This document shows positions 41,354 to 49,433 of a stretch of 64,000 nucleotides of DNA, piece by piece. Numbering within the stretch: position 1 is the first letter of the stretch; each line of letters begins with the position of its first letter. Source of the DNA: Candidatus Tenderia electrophaga (GTDB lineage Bacteria > Pseudomonadota > Gammaproteobacteria > Tenderiales > Tenderiaceae); the NCBI GenBank assembly GCA_001447805.1, contig CP013099.1, forward strand, positions 1,116,001-1,180,000, in the 5' to 3' direction. The notes beneath the pieces are model-generated. The model had not been told where the DNA came from and searched no databases. It worked only from the letters and a program-made list of their open reading frames with translations. Position numbers and translations under genes: made by a program.

Positions 41354-42715
41354 ATGTTTGAAAATCTGACAGAACGCCTGGCGCGTACCATGCGCGATAT
41401 GCGCGGTCGCGGCCGTCTGACTGAAGACAACATCAAAGACGCCCTGCGCGAGGTGCGCATGGCCTTACTTGAGGCCGACGTATCCTTGCCGGTGGTGCGC
41501 GAGTTCATCGACCAGGTCAAAGAGAAGGCCGTCGGCCAGGAGGTGATGAAGAGTCTGACCCCGGGCCAGGCCTTCATCAAGGCGGTCAACGACCAGCTCA
41601 TCGAGATCATGGGCGCGGCCAATGAGGAATTGCACCTGAATACGGCGCCCCCCGCGGTCGTGATGATGGCCGGCCTGCAGGGATCCGGTAAGACCACCAC
41701 CGTGGCCAAGCTGTCGCGCTGGCTCAAGGAGCGCAAGAAGAAGTCAGTGCTGGTGGTGAGCTGCGACATCTACCGCCCCGCCGCCATCCATCAGTTGGAG
41801 ACCCTGGCCGGTGAAGTGGGCGCTGAATTTTTCCCCAGCCGTACCGACCAGGACCCGGTGGACATCGCCACCGCCGCCTTGGATCATGCCCGCAAACAAT
41901 TCATCGATGTGGTGATTGTCGACACCGCCGGCCGCCTGCATATCGATGATCAGATGATGGGCGAGATCGAGCGCCTGCACGGTGCCCTTGAGCCGGTGGA
42001 GACCCTGTTCGTGGTCGACAGTATGACCGGCCAGGACGCCGCCAACACCGCCAAGGCCTTCAACGATGCCCTGCCCCTGACCGGGGTAGTGCTCACCAAG
42101 ACCGACGGTGACGCCCGCGGCGGGGCCGCCTTGTCGATTCGCCAGATCACCGGCAAGCCGATCAAATTCCTCGGTGTGGGCGAAAAGAATGACGCCCTCG
42201 AAGCCTTCCATCCCGAGCGCGTGGCCTCGCGCATCCTGGGTATGGGCGATGTGCTGAGCCTGGTGGAGCAGGCCGAGCGCAGCATCGACCAGGAGGAAGC
42301 GGCCAAGCTGTCCAAGAAATTGCAGAAGGGTAAAGGCTTCGACCTGGAGGACTTTCGCAGTCAGCTGCAGCAGATGCAGAAGATGGGCGGTGTCGCCGCG
42401 CTGATGGACAAGCTGCCCGGCATGGGGGATCTGCCGCAGGGCGCCAAAAACCAGGTAAATGACAAGGAATTCAGGCGCATGGAGGCGATTATCAACTCCA
42501 TGACCGCGCGCGAACGGCAGCGCCCGGAAATCATCAAGGGCTCGCGCAAGCGCCGTATCGCCGCCGGCTCCGGCACCGAAGTGCAGGAGGTCAACCGGTT
42601 GCTCAAGCAGTTCACCCAGATGCAGAAAATGATGAAGAAATTCAAAAAGGGCGGCATGGCCAAGATGATGCGCACCATGAAGGGCCGCATGCCCGGCGGC
42701 ATGACCCCCTTCTAA
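41354..42715 (+). CDS. ffh: Signal recognition particle protein Ffh
   Basis: Ffh is the 54-kDa GTPase of the bacterial SRP that delivers inner-membrane proteins co-translationally with 4.5S RNA and FtsY. The 453-residue product has the N domain, the G domain with GLQGSGKTTT, DTAGR and TKTDGDARGG, and the Met-rich M domain (MQKMMKKFKKGGMAKMMRTM). Length and order are normal. A hairpin terminator lies 76 bases after the stop, before rpsP. Confidence 0.97.
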   Translation: MFENLTERLARTMRDMRGRGRLTEDNIKDALREVRMALLEADVSLPVVREFIDQVKEKAVGQEVMKSLTPGQAFIKAVNDQLIEIMGAANEELHLNTAPPAVVMMAGLQGSGKTTTVAKLSRWLKERKKKSVLVVSCDIYRPAAIHQLETLAGEVGAEFFPSRTDQDPVDIATAALDHARKQFIDVVIVDTAGRLHIDDQMMGEIERLHGALEPVETLFVVDSMTGQDAANTAKAFNDALPLTGVVLTKTDGDARGGAALSIRQITGKPIKFLGVGEKNDALEAFHPERVASRILGMGDVLSLVEQAERSIDQEEAAKLSKKLQKGKGFDLEDFRSQLQQMQKMGGVAALMDKLPGMGDLPQGAKNQVNDKEFRRMEAIINSMTARERQRPEIIKGSRKRRIAAGSGTEVQEVNRLLKQFTQMQKMMKKFKKGGMAKMMRTMKGRMPGGMTPF

Positions 42716-42790
42716 ACCCGATCGTCGCGCGCTGGCATGCTCGCCGGCGGATATTAAACGCATGGATAGCGGGGGATTTCACCTCCTGTT

Positions 42791-42815
42791 AAAGCCTTAA
42801 AAGGCTTTCTTTTTT
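42791..42815 (+). terminator. Hairpin with T-tract between ffh and rpsP
   Basis: AAAGCC (42791-42796) pairs with GGCTTT (42801 to 42808 region) around TTAAAA, followed by CTTTTTT. It is a compact rho-independent terminator for ffh, with a promoter for rpsP likely just downstream. Confidence 0.75.
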
Positions 42816-42902
42816 CCTCAATTTGCGTAAAATATGCGGATTTTTACCGGCGGTCCAATTGTGGGCAGCTGTTTCTGGAATTGCATAGAGGATTTTTGCG
42901 AG

Positions 42903-43151
42903 ATGGTAACGATTCGTTTAGCTCGTGGTGGCGCCAAGAAGCGTCCCTTTTACCACATCGTTGTGACTGATTCGCGCAATGCGCGCGACGGTCGTTACAT
43001 CGAGCGTGTCGGTTTCTTCAACCCCGTGGCCAAGGGCCAGGAAGAGCGACTGAGCATTGCTACCGACCGTATCGAGCACTGGGTCGGCCAAGGTGCCAAG
43101 ACCTCCGAGCGTGTTGCCAAGCTGATCGAGCAGAACAAAGCCGCCGCGTAA
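42903..43151 (+). CDS. rpsP: 30S ribosomal protein S16
   Basis: This is an 82-residue small-subunit protein with the S16 pattern [39 protein letters not shown]. The start at 42903 gives the standard N-terminus; the frame is open upstream to 42834. It heads the conserved rpsP-rimM-trmD-rplS operon. Confidence 0.97.
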   Translation: MVTIRLARGGAKKRPFYHIVVTDSRNARDGRYIERVGFFNPVAKGQEERLSIATDRIEHWVGQGAKTSERVAKLIEQNKAAA

Positions 43152-43159
43152 AACCGGTT

Positions 43160-43663
43160 GTGCAACGCGAACACGTCATCCTGGGCAGGATTGCCGGTGT
43201 CTACGGGGTGCGCGGTTGGGTGAAGGTGTTTTCCGAGACCCAACCCAAAGAGAATATTTTTAGTTACAAGCCCTGGCAGATCCGCCTCAACGGCGCCTGG
43301 CAGCACGTCGAGGTGGTCGAGGGTAAGCCCCACGGCAAGGGCTTGGTGGCACAGCTGGCCGGCTATGACGGGCGCGAGCTGGCCCGGCAATTGGTCGGGG
43401 CGGAAATCGCCGTCGCGCGACAGCAATTGCCCGCCGCCGCCGAGGGTGAGTATTACTGGGTTGACCTGGTGGGCCTGACGGTAGTGACCCTGGCCGGCAC
43501 CGAGCTGGGCCGGGTCGATCACTTGTTTGAGACCGGCGCCAACGACGTCGTCGTGGTAAAGGGTCAACAGGAACATTTGATTCCCTTCGTCCAGGGACAA
43601 TATATCCGCGAAATCGACCTGGACGCGGGTGTGATGCGGGTCGATTGGACCCCGGAGATTTGA
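43160..43663 (+). CDS. rimM: Ribosome maturation factor RimM
   Basis: RimM assists assembly of the head of the 30S subunit, near S19. The 167-residue product has the N-terminal RimM domain (ILGRIAGVYGVRGWVKVFS) and the C-terminal PRC-barrel (EYYWVDLVGLTVVT, IPFVQGQYIREIDLDAGVM). The GTG at 43160 lies 9 bases after the rpsP stop, and the trmD start immediately follows its stop. Confidence 0.95.
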   Translation: MQREHVILGRIAGVYGVRGWVKVFSETQPKENIFSYKPWQIRLNGAWQHVEVVEGKPHGKGLVAQLAGYDGRELARQLVGAEIAVARQQLPAAAEGEYYWVDLVGLTVVTLAGTELGRVDHLFETGANDVVVVKGQQEHLIPFVQGQYIREIDLDAGVMRVDWTPEI

Positions 43664-44410
43664 GTGAGAATTGATGTTGTCACTCTGTTTCCGCAGCTGA
43701 TCGCGGATCTGGCGCGATACGGGGTCACCGGCCGGGCCCTGCAGGGCGGGGTGTTCGAGCTGGGGGTGTGGAATCCGCGCGATTACACCCAGGATCGGCA
43801 CCGCACGGTGGATGACCGGCCCTACGGCGGCGGCCCGGGCATGGTGATGATGATCGAGCCCTTGCGTCAGGCCATCCAGGCCGCGCGGCGGGCCAATCCC
43901 GCAGCCGGGGTGGTCTATCTGTCGCCCCAGGGGCGGCGTTTCGACCAGGGCCTGGCGCGTGACGTTGCCCGGCGGCCGGGCCTGATCCTGGTAGCCGGTC
44001 GCTATGAAGGCGTCGATGAGCGTGTGCTTGAATTGGACGTCGATGAGGAGTGGTCCATCGGTGACTACGTCCTCAGCGGCGGTGAGACCGCCGCCCTGGT
44101 GGTGGTCGATGCGGTGACCCGCTTGTTGCCCGGCGCGCTCGGGCACGAGGATTCGGCACAGCAGGATTCGTTCAGTGACGGCTTGCTGGATTGCCCGCAC
44201 TACACCCGCCCTGAGAATTATCAGGGCAGGCCGGTGCCGGCGGTGCTGCTCAGCGGCGACCACGGCGCCATCCGGCGCTGGCGGTTGAAGCAGTCGCTGG
44301 GGCGGACCTGGCTGCGGCGAGCGGAGCTGCTGCAGGGCCTGGAACTGGACAAAGGGCAACAAATGCTGCTGGAAGAGTTTATCCGGGAGCATGAAGAACA
44401 ACAGGATTGA
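43664..44410 (+). CDS. trmD: tRNA (guanine37-N1)-methyltransferase
   Basis: TrmD methylates G37 of tRNAs that read CNN codons, preventing frameshifts, using SAM in a deep-knot fold. The 248-residue product shows [39 protein letters not shown] and PHYTRPE, all standard. The GTG start directly follows the rimM stop codon. Length matches the family. Confidence 0.97.
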   Translation: MRIDVVTLFPQLIADLARYGVTGRALQGGVFELGVWNPRDYTQDRHRTVDDRPYGGGPGMVMMIEPLRQAIQAARRANPAAGVVYLSPQGRRFDQGLARDVARRPGLILVAGRYEGVDERVLELDVDEEWSIGDYVLSGGETAALVVVDAVTRLLPGALGHEDSAQQDSFSDGLLDCPHYTRPENYQGRPVPAVLLSGDHGAIRRWRLKQSLGRTWLRRAELLQGLELDKGQQMLLEEFIREHEEQQD

Positions 44411-44468
44411 GCGGCGGCGACTACGCCTGATTTTTGGATTTTGAGATTGATTAGTTGAGGAAAGTGTC

Positions 44469-44813
44469 ATGAGCAATATCATCGACCAGCTGGAAGCAGA
44501 ACAAATGAACCGCGAAGTCCCTGATTTCGGCGCCGGCGATACGGTCGTCGTTCAGGTCAAGGTTAAAGAGGGTGAGCGTGAGCGTCTTCAGGCCTTTGAA
44601 GGGGTCTGTATCGCCAAGCGTAACCGCGGCCTGAATTCTTCGTTCACCGTGCGCAAGATTTCCAACGGTGAAGGGGTGGAACGCGTCTTCCAGACCTATA
44701 GCCCGGTGGTGGACTCCATTGCCGTCAAGCGCCGCGGTGATGTGCGTCGCGCCAAGCTCTACTACCTACGTGAGCGTACCGGTAAGGCGGCCCGTATCAA
44801 GGAAAAGCTGTAA
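44469..44813 (+). CDS. rplS: 50S ribosomal protein L19
   Basis: This 114-residue large-subunit protein lies at the 30S-50S interface. The pattern [34 protein letters not shown] and [19 protein letters not shown] is complete. It is the last gene of the rpsP operon; a terminator follows 38 bases on. Confidence 0.97.
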   Translation: MSNIIDQLEAEQMNREVPDFGAGDTVVVQVKVKEGERERLQAFEGVCIAKRNRGLNSSFTVRKISNGEGVERVFQTYSPVVDSIAVKRRGDVRRAKLYYLRERTGKAARIKEKL

Positions 44814-44850
44814 TCGTCTCATCCCGCTTGATGCGTGAGACGAGCAAACA

Positions 44851-44889
44851 GGGTGCGGACCGGTTGTCTGGGTTCAGCACCCTTTTTTC
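44851..44889 (+). terminator. Rho-independent terminator of the rpsP-rimM-trmD-rplS operon
   Basis: GGGTGC (44851-44856) pairs with GCACCC (44877-44882), with a 20-base loop, and is followed by TTTTTT. Its place argues against translation of the upstream in-frame start codons of the next gene. Confidence 0.7.
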
Positions 44890-44890
44890 T

Positions 44891-46657
44891 ATGCCCGTAA
44901 ATCGTATGCTGAGGCGACCGCTCAGCGCCGCACTGTTGACTTTGTGCATGCTTGCCGCCAGCGCCGTCGAGGCGGTCGAGCCCCTGTCCGAATCCCTGTT
45001 AAACGAAATCTCCGCGCTGTCCGAACAGGGCATCGACACACTGTCGCTGTTGTTGTTGGCCGAGGCTGAGCCCGATCTGGCGCAGGCGCCCGCTGCCTGG
45101 GCGGCCTGGCACCGCAAAAAGATCGAGTTGCTGCGCCAGAACGAGGCGTGGCAGGCCATCACTCGTGAATACGAACATCTGCCCGTGGCCGCGCCGCACG
45201 CGCATCGCGATTGGTTGTTTGCCGAGTTGGTCAGGACCTATCTGACCATGGGCAGTGGCGCCCAGGCGCGCGATCTGCTGTTGTCCCTGATTTGGGACAG
45301 CGAGCATGATACCGGGCAACTGGCCCAGTGGCGGCGCCTGGTGGCGCAAAGTTATCTGGTGGACGGCCGTTATGACGACGCCCGCAGCGCCCTGCTGCGC
45401 TATGAACAGGACTATCCCGAAGCCGACCGTGACCCCCAGTGGCTGGGCCTGCAGGCGCGCCTGTTGATCGCCGGGCGGCAAGCCAATGAAGCCGCCATCC
45501 TGGCGCTGGCCAGCGACGCCCCCGCCGCCCGGAGCGCCTATGTGCTGGCCCGGCTCGAGACCCCGGCACCGCCCGATGATGCGCTCATCAATGAGGCATT
45601 TGACTGGCTCGCCGAGCCCTCGCTGGACCTGGCCTTGAAACACTCTTTGTTCAGCGCCTTGTTCGAAGAGAGTCGCGAAATGCGCGATTGGCCGCGGCGC
45701 AGCGCGGTGCTGGAACGGCTGCTGGGGGTGGACCACCTGGAGGTGGCCCAGGTGACGGCGGTGGTCGATGCGCTCTGGTTCAGCCTTACCGAATACGGCC
45801 GCCAGCTGGCCAACCGAGAACAGCTGTTGGTGGGCAATTACGGTCCCTGGTTTGCGCTGGCGGCGCAGCTGAACCGGCCCGACACGCGTCAGGCTGAGGC
45901 CGTCTACGCCTGGTTGGCGATCCATGCCGAGGGCGAGGACATCAACGTCCGGGCCCATCAGCAATTGGTTCAGACCCTGGCGCACAAGGGCGAGACGGAG
46001 CTACTGCGTTCCCTCTATCTGTCCAGTTCCCAATTCACCGACGTCAGCGTGCTGCCGCTGGCCTTGATGTACCGCCTGGTGGACATGGCCCTGGCGGCGG
46101 GCGACCTGGGCCTGGCCTCCAAGTTGATGAGCGGCCTGGACGCGCCTGAAGGGGTGGACGTGGTCGAGTGGCAACTGCGTCGGGCGCGGGTGCAGATCCT
46201 GGCCGGAACGCCGCAACACGGCGCCGAGCGCTTGCGCGATATCGTTGCCGCCGACACCCTCGGCGACGGCCAGATCGGCAATCTGCTGTTGGCGCTGCAG
46301 GATCTCAATCATCAGGGCGGCCACCAAGCGGCCTATGAGATTTTGGCCGAGCTGGTGCACAAAGTGCCCGACAGTCGCCGCCAGGGCGAGTTGTATTTCT
46401 GGATGGGCGAGAGCCGGCGCGCTCAGCGGCGCTACAGCGAGGCTGCACGCCTGTATCTGCGTGCCGCGCGCACGCCGGATGAGCGCGATAGCGGCTGGCA
46501 AACCCTGGCCCAGCAGCGCGCCGCCGAGATGCTGGAACAGGCCGGTCTGGTGAGTGACGCCGTGCTGTTGTATAAACGCCTGCAGGCGCAGGCCGACCCG
46601 GCCCGGCGCGCGCTCTACCAGGACCAGATCCGGCGCCTTAGCAGTCAGAGCGATTAA
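44891..46657 (+). CDS. Exported TPR-like repeat protein, unknown function
   Basis: The product is 588 residues. A signal peptide (MLRRPLSAALLTLCMLAASAVEA) leads into a long alpha-helical region with tetratricopeptide-like repeats. These include ARDLLLSLIWDSEHDTGQLA, YDDARSALLRYEQDYPEADR, GELYFWMGESRRAQRRYSEAARLYLRAA and SDAVLLYKRLQAQADPARRALYQDQI near the C-terminus. This suggests a periplasmic scaffold. The ATG at 44891 or 44906 is likely because either puts the signal peptide at the N-terminus and both lie after the operon terminator; the frame extends to 44828. No partner gene is clear. The gene begins between the rplS terminator and the methyltransferase gene 19 bases downstream. Confidence 0.8.
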   Translation: MPVNRMLRRPLSAALLTLCMLAASAVEAVEPLSESLLNEISALSEQGIDTLSLLLLAEAEPDLAQAPAAWAAWHRKKIELLRQNEAWQAITREYEHLPVAAPHAHRDWLFAELVRTYLTMGSGAQARDLLLSLIWDSEHDTGQLAQWRRLVAQSYLVDGRYDDARSALLRYEQDYPEADRDPQWLGLQARLLIAGRQANEAAILALASDAPAARSAYVLARLETPAPPDDALINEAFDWLAEPSLDLALKHSLFSALFEESREMRDWPRRSAVLERLLGVDHLEVAQVTAVVDALWFSLTEYGRQLANREQLLVGNYGPWFALAAQLNRPDTRQAEAVYAWLAIHAEGEDINVRAHQQLVQTLAHKGETELLRSLYLSSSQFTDVSVLPLALMYRLVDMALAAGDLGLASKLMSGLDAPEGVDVVEWQLRRARVQILAGTPQHGAERLRDIVAADTLGDGQIGNLLLALQDLNHQGGHQAAYEILAELVHKVPDSRRQGELYFWMGESRRAQRRYSEAARLYLRAARTPDERDSGWQTLAQQRAAEMLEQAGLVSDAVLLYKRLQAQADPARRALYQDQIRRLSSQSD

Positions 46658-46675
46658 TCGACTAAACTCATTTTT

Positions 46676-47176
46676 ATGACGACAGCGATACCCGCCGAAA
46701 GCTACGATGCCGTGATTGCGACGCCTGTGCCGCGCGTCAAGGTGGGGCTGCGCTTTGCCGGCGAGCGCCTGGTCGGGGTCGATTTCCTGGGCGGCGAGGC
46801 CACGCCGCAGCTGCCCAAATCCAGCGCTCAGCGGTGCATGATCAAGCAACTGCAACACTATTTTGTCGACCCGGCCGCGGATCTGGATATGGCCTTGCAG
46901 ATCGAGGGCACGGCGTTTCAGCAGCGTGTCTGGAAGGCCATGCGGCAGATCCCGCCGGGCAAGACCCTGACCTACGGCGAACTTGCCCGACGCCTGGGCA
47001 GCTCGGCGCGGGCCGTCGGCAGCGCCTGCCGCACCAATCACCTGCCCCTGGTGATTCCCTGTCACCGTGTGGTGGCGAAATCCGGGCTGGGCGGTTTCAT
47101 GGGCCAGACCCGCGGCGCCGGCCTGACGCTCAAGCAGTGGCTTTTGGAGCACGAACAGCGGGTCAATGACGGCTGA
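46676..47176 (+). CDS. ogt: Methylated-DNA-[protein]-cysteine S-methyltransferase
   Basis: This suicidal enzyme removes alkyl groups from O6-alkylguanine in DNA onto its own Cys. The 166-residue product has the acceptor motif PCHRVV, preceded by TYGELARRLGSSARAVGSACRTN, the DNA-binding helix, and followed by GGFMGQ. It is Ogt-like in length and lacks the Ada DNA-binding N-terminus. It overlaps the xerD start by 11 bases. Confidence 0.93.
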   Translation: MTTAIPAESYDAVIATPVPRVKVGLRFAGERLVGVDFLGGEATPQLPKSSAQRCMIKQLQHYFVDPAADLDMALQIEGTAFQQRVWKAMRQIPPGKTLTYGELARRLGSSARAVGSACRTNHLPLVIPCHRVVAKSGLGGFMGQTRGAGLTLKQWLLEHEQRVNDG

Positions 47177-48074
47177 GCTGAGTCGCGCAGACGCGGCCCT
47201 GATCGAACTGTTTCTGGACAGCCTGTGGGTCGAGCGCGGTGCCAGTGATCATACCCTGACGGCCTATCGCAGCGACCTGCGGGCATTGGCAGCGGCCCTG
47301 GCGCGCCGGGATAAGACGCTGCGCTCCGCGGCGCGCGGCGATCTGCTCGATTACCTGGCCCTGCGTGTGCAGCAGGGGGCCAAGGCGCGCACCACGGCGC
47401 GTTTGTTGTCGAGTCAGCGGCGTTTTTATCGTTATCTGCTGCGCGAGGGGCGTATCCAGGAAGATCCCACCGCCCAAATCGACGCCCCCAAACTGGGTCG
47501 GCCCCTGCCCAAATCGCTGACCGAGGCCGACGTGGACGCCTTGCTGGCGGCGCCGTGCATCGACGCCCCCCTGGGCCTGCGCGACCGCGCCATGCTGGAA
47601 CTACTGTACGCCAGCGGCCTGCGGGTGTCGGAGCTGGTGGGGCTGAAACTGGGGGAGGTCAGCCTGGCCCAGGGCGTGGTGCGTATCTTTGGCAAGGGCG
47701 GCAAGGAACGTCTCGTGCCCATGGGCGAAGAATGCCTGGATTGGCTGCAGCGCTACCAAACCGAGGCCCGACCGGCGTTGTTGGCGGGCCGCCTGGCCGA
47801 TGCCGTATTCGTCACCCGGCGCGGCACGGCCATGACGCGCCAGGCCTTTTGGCACCTGGTCAAACGCTATGCGCGGCAGGCCGACATCCGCACCGACCTC
47901 TCGCCCCACACCCTGCGTCATGCCTTTGCCACACACTTATTGAATCATGGCGCCGATCTGAGGGTGCTGCAGATGCTGTTGGGTCACAGCGATCTTTCCA
48001 CCACCCAGATTTATACCCATGTGGCGCGCGAACGCTTGAAATCGCTCCACGCCACTCACCATCCGCGCGGATAA
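47166..48074 (+). CDS. xerD: Tyrosine recombinase XerD
   Basis: XerD, with XerC, resolves chromosome dimers at dif near the division septum, driven by FtsK. The 302-residue product has the catalytic Arg in ASGLRVSELVGL, Lys in KGGKERLVPMG, His/Arg in HTLRHAFATHLL, His in LLGHSDLSTTQIYTHV and the nucleophile Tyr in the same motif. An N-terminal SAM-like domain (FLDSLWVERGASDHTLTAYRSDLRAL) precedes it. The XerD rather than XerC identity is favoured by FLDSLWVERG and by the dsbC neighbour, a common arrangement in gammaproteobacteria. Confidence 0.94.
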   Translation: MTAELSRADAALIELFLDSLWVERGASDHTLTAYRSDLRALAAALARRDKTLRSAARGDLLDYLALRVQQGAKARTTARLLSSQRRFYRYLLREGRIQEDPTAQIDAPKLGRPLPKSLTEADVDALLAAPCIDAPLGLRDRAMLELLYASGLRVSELVGLKLGEVSLAQGVVRIFGKGGKERLVPMGEECLDWLQRYQTEARPALLAGRLADAVFVTRRGTAMTRQAFWHLVKRYARQADIRTDLSPHTLRHAFATHLLNHGADLRVLQMLLGHSDLSTTQIYTHVARERLKSLHATHHPRG

Positions 48075-48143
48075 TTTGTGTCCCAAGGGAACCCGCCGGG
48101 TATAATGGGCTCAAATCGAACGTCTGCGTATATAGGATGGAAT

Positions 48144-48869
48144 ATGATGTTGAAAGCGATTGTAGCAATATCCACGGCGCTGCTGGTCGGCCTGGGCACG
48201 GCGGCGGCGGACGAAGGCATGGACACGGTCCGCGCCGCAGTTAAGAAGATCGTCCCCAACAGCGCGCCCGACAGTATCGAGCCCAGTGAATTGCCCGGCC
48301 TGTACGAGGTCAGCTTCGGCGCCGAGGTGTTCTATGTTTCCGCAGACGGGCGCTATTTGCTCAGCGGCAGTCTGCTGGATCTAAACAGCGGCAAGAATCT
48401 GACTGAAGACAAGCGTGCTCAAGGACGTTTGAACTTGATCGATACGGTCGACGAGGCCAAGATGATTGTCTTCGCCCCCAAAGAGGTGAAACACAGCATT
48501 ACCGTCTTCACCGATATCGACTGTCCCTACTGCCGCCGCATGCACCAGGAGATGCCTGAACTCAATGCCCAGGGTATCGAGGTGCGCTATTTGTTGTTTC
48601 CCCGGGCCGGGATGCAATCCAAGTCCTATGACAAAGCGGTGGCCGTGTGGTGCGCCGAGGACCGGCAGCAGGCGCTCACCGACGCCAAGGCAGGCAAGCC
48701 GATCGATATGAAGAGCTGTGACAATCCCATCGACGCACACATGGCCCTGGTGCAGCAGCTGGGGATCAGCGGTACGCCCACCTCGGTGCTGGAAAACGGC
48801 CAGGTAATTCCGGGCTATGTGCCGGTGGCACGGTTGGAGTCAATACTGGAAAGCGAGGGCGGGATGTAG
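48144..48869 (+). CDS. dsbC: Thiol:disulfide interchange protein DsbC
   Basis: DsbC is the periplasmic disulfide isomerase. The 241-residue precursor has a signal peptide (AIVAISTALLVGLGTAAA), an N-terminal dimerization domain (YEVSFGAEVFYVSADGRYLLSG) and a thioredoxin-like domain with active-site CPYC followed by RRMH. A second Cys pair (WCAED, SCDNPID) is in its usual place, and the cis-Pro is in ISGTPTSVLENG. The ATG at 48144 (or 48147) follows an AGGATGG site; frames extend upstream into the xerD end. A strong terminator follows. Confidence 0.95.
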   Translation: MMLKAIVAISTALLVGLGTAAADEGMDTVRAAVKKIVPNSAPDSIEPSELPGLYEVSFGAEVFYVSADGRYLLSGSLLDLNSGKNLTEDKRAQGRLNLIDTVDEAKMIVFAPKEVKHSITVFTDIDCPYCRRMHQEMPELNAQGIEVRYLLFPRAGMQSKSYDKAVAVWCAEDRQQALTDAKAGKPIDMKSCDNPIDAHMALVQQLGISGTPTSVLENGQVIPGYVPVARLESILESEGGM

Positions 48870-48892
48870 CGACTGGCCGACGTGCCCTATGG

Positions 48893-48934
48893 AAAAAAGC
48901 GACCCCTGCCATCGAAGCGGGGTCGCTTTTTTTG
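48893..48934. terminator. Bidirectional rho-independent terminator between dsbC and DUF934
   Basis: A symmetric stem (AAAAAAGCGACCCC and GGGGTCGCTTTTTTT around a 10-base loop) with A-tract on one side and T-tract on the other. It can stop transcription from dsbC on the plus strand and from the cysI-DUF934 pair on the minus strand. Confidence 0.9.
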
Positions 48935-48935
48935 T

Positions 48936-49433
48936 TTATGCCGTACGCCGCTTGTAAAGCGGCAGCGGCTCGTCCGAACAGGCCTGGTATTTCACCTTGA
49001 TCTCGTCGAAGGCCTTCAGGGCTTCGTTGACAGCCTGTTTGCTGTCTACCTCGAAGCTGGTGAAACCGACCCGCTCCATGTACATCAACTGATCGCGCAA
49101 CACATTGCCGCTGGCGCGGATATCGCCTTCATAGCCGTGGTGCAGGCGTAGCATGCGGGCCTGGGAGTAGGCGCGGCCGTCACGAAAGCTGGGAAACTGC
49201 AATACCACCATGGCGAAACGCGACAGCTGCGGCGGAATCGCGTCGACGTCGTCGTCAGGCTCCAGTTTGAGCGCCAAGGGGGCTTGGTGTTGCGCCAGAC
49301 TGTCGCGGTGTTCCCGCCAGAATGCCAGAGGCACGATGAGCTTAGCGGCCGGCAGCTGTGCCGGGTCGGCGTCTTCGTCAAGGTGCTGCCAATCGTCGGC
49401 GACGATCTGACGCTGTTTAATTATTTGCTTCAT
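48936..49433 (-). CDS. DUF934 family protein, sulfite reductase partner
   Basis: The product is 165 residues. FRDGRAYSQARMLRLHHGY with EGDIRASGNVLRDQLMYMERVGFTSFEV is the DUF934 family pattern. These proteins are found next to cysI-type genes in many proteobacteria and have been proposed as a link in reductive sulfate assimilation, but their biochemical role is not settled. The start at 49433 overlaps the cysI stop by 17 bases; the longer frame is not used. The stop is just inside the strong bidirectional terminator region. Confidence 0.88.
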   Translation of the reverse strand: MKQIIKQRQIVADDWQHLDEDADPAQLPAAKLIVPLAFWREHRDSLAQHQAPLALKLEPDDDVDAIPPQLSRFAMVVLQFPSFRDGRAYSQARMLRLHHGYEGDIRASGNVLRDQLMYMERVGFTSFEVDSKQAVNEALKAFDEIKVKYQACSDEPLPLYKRRTA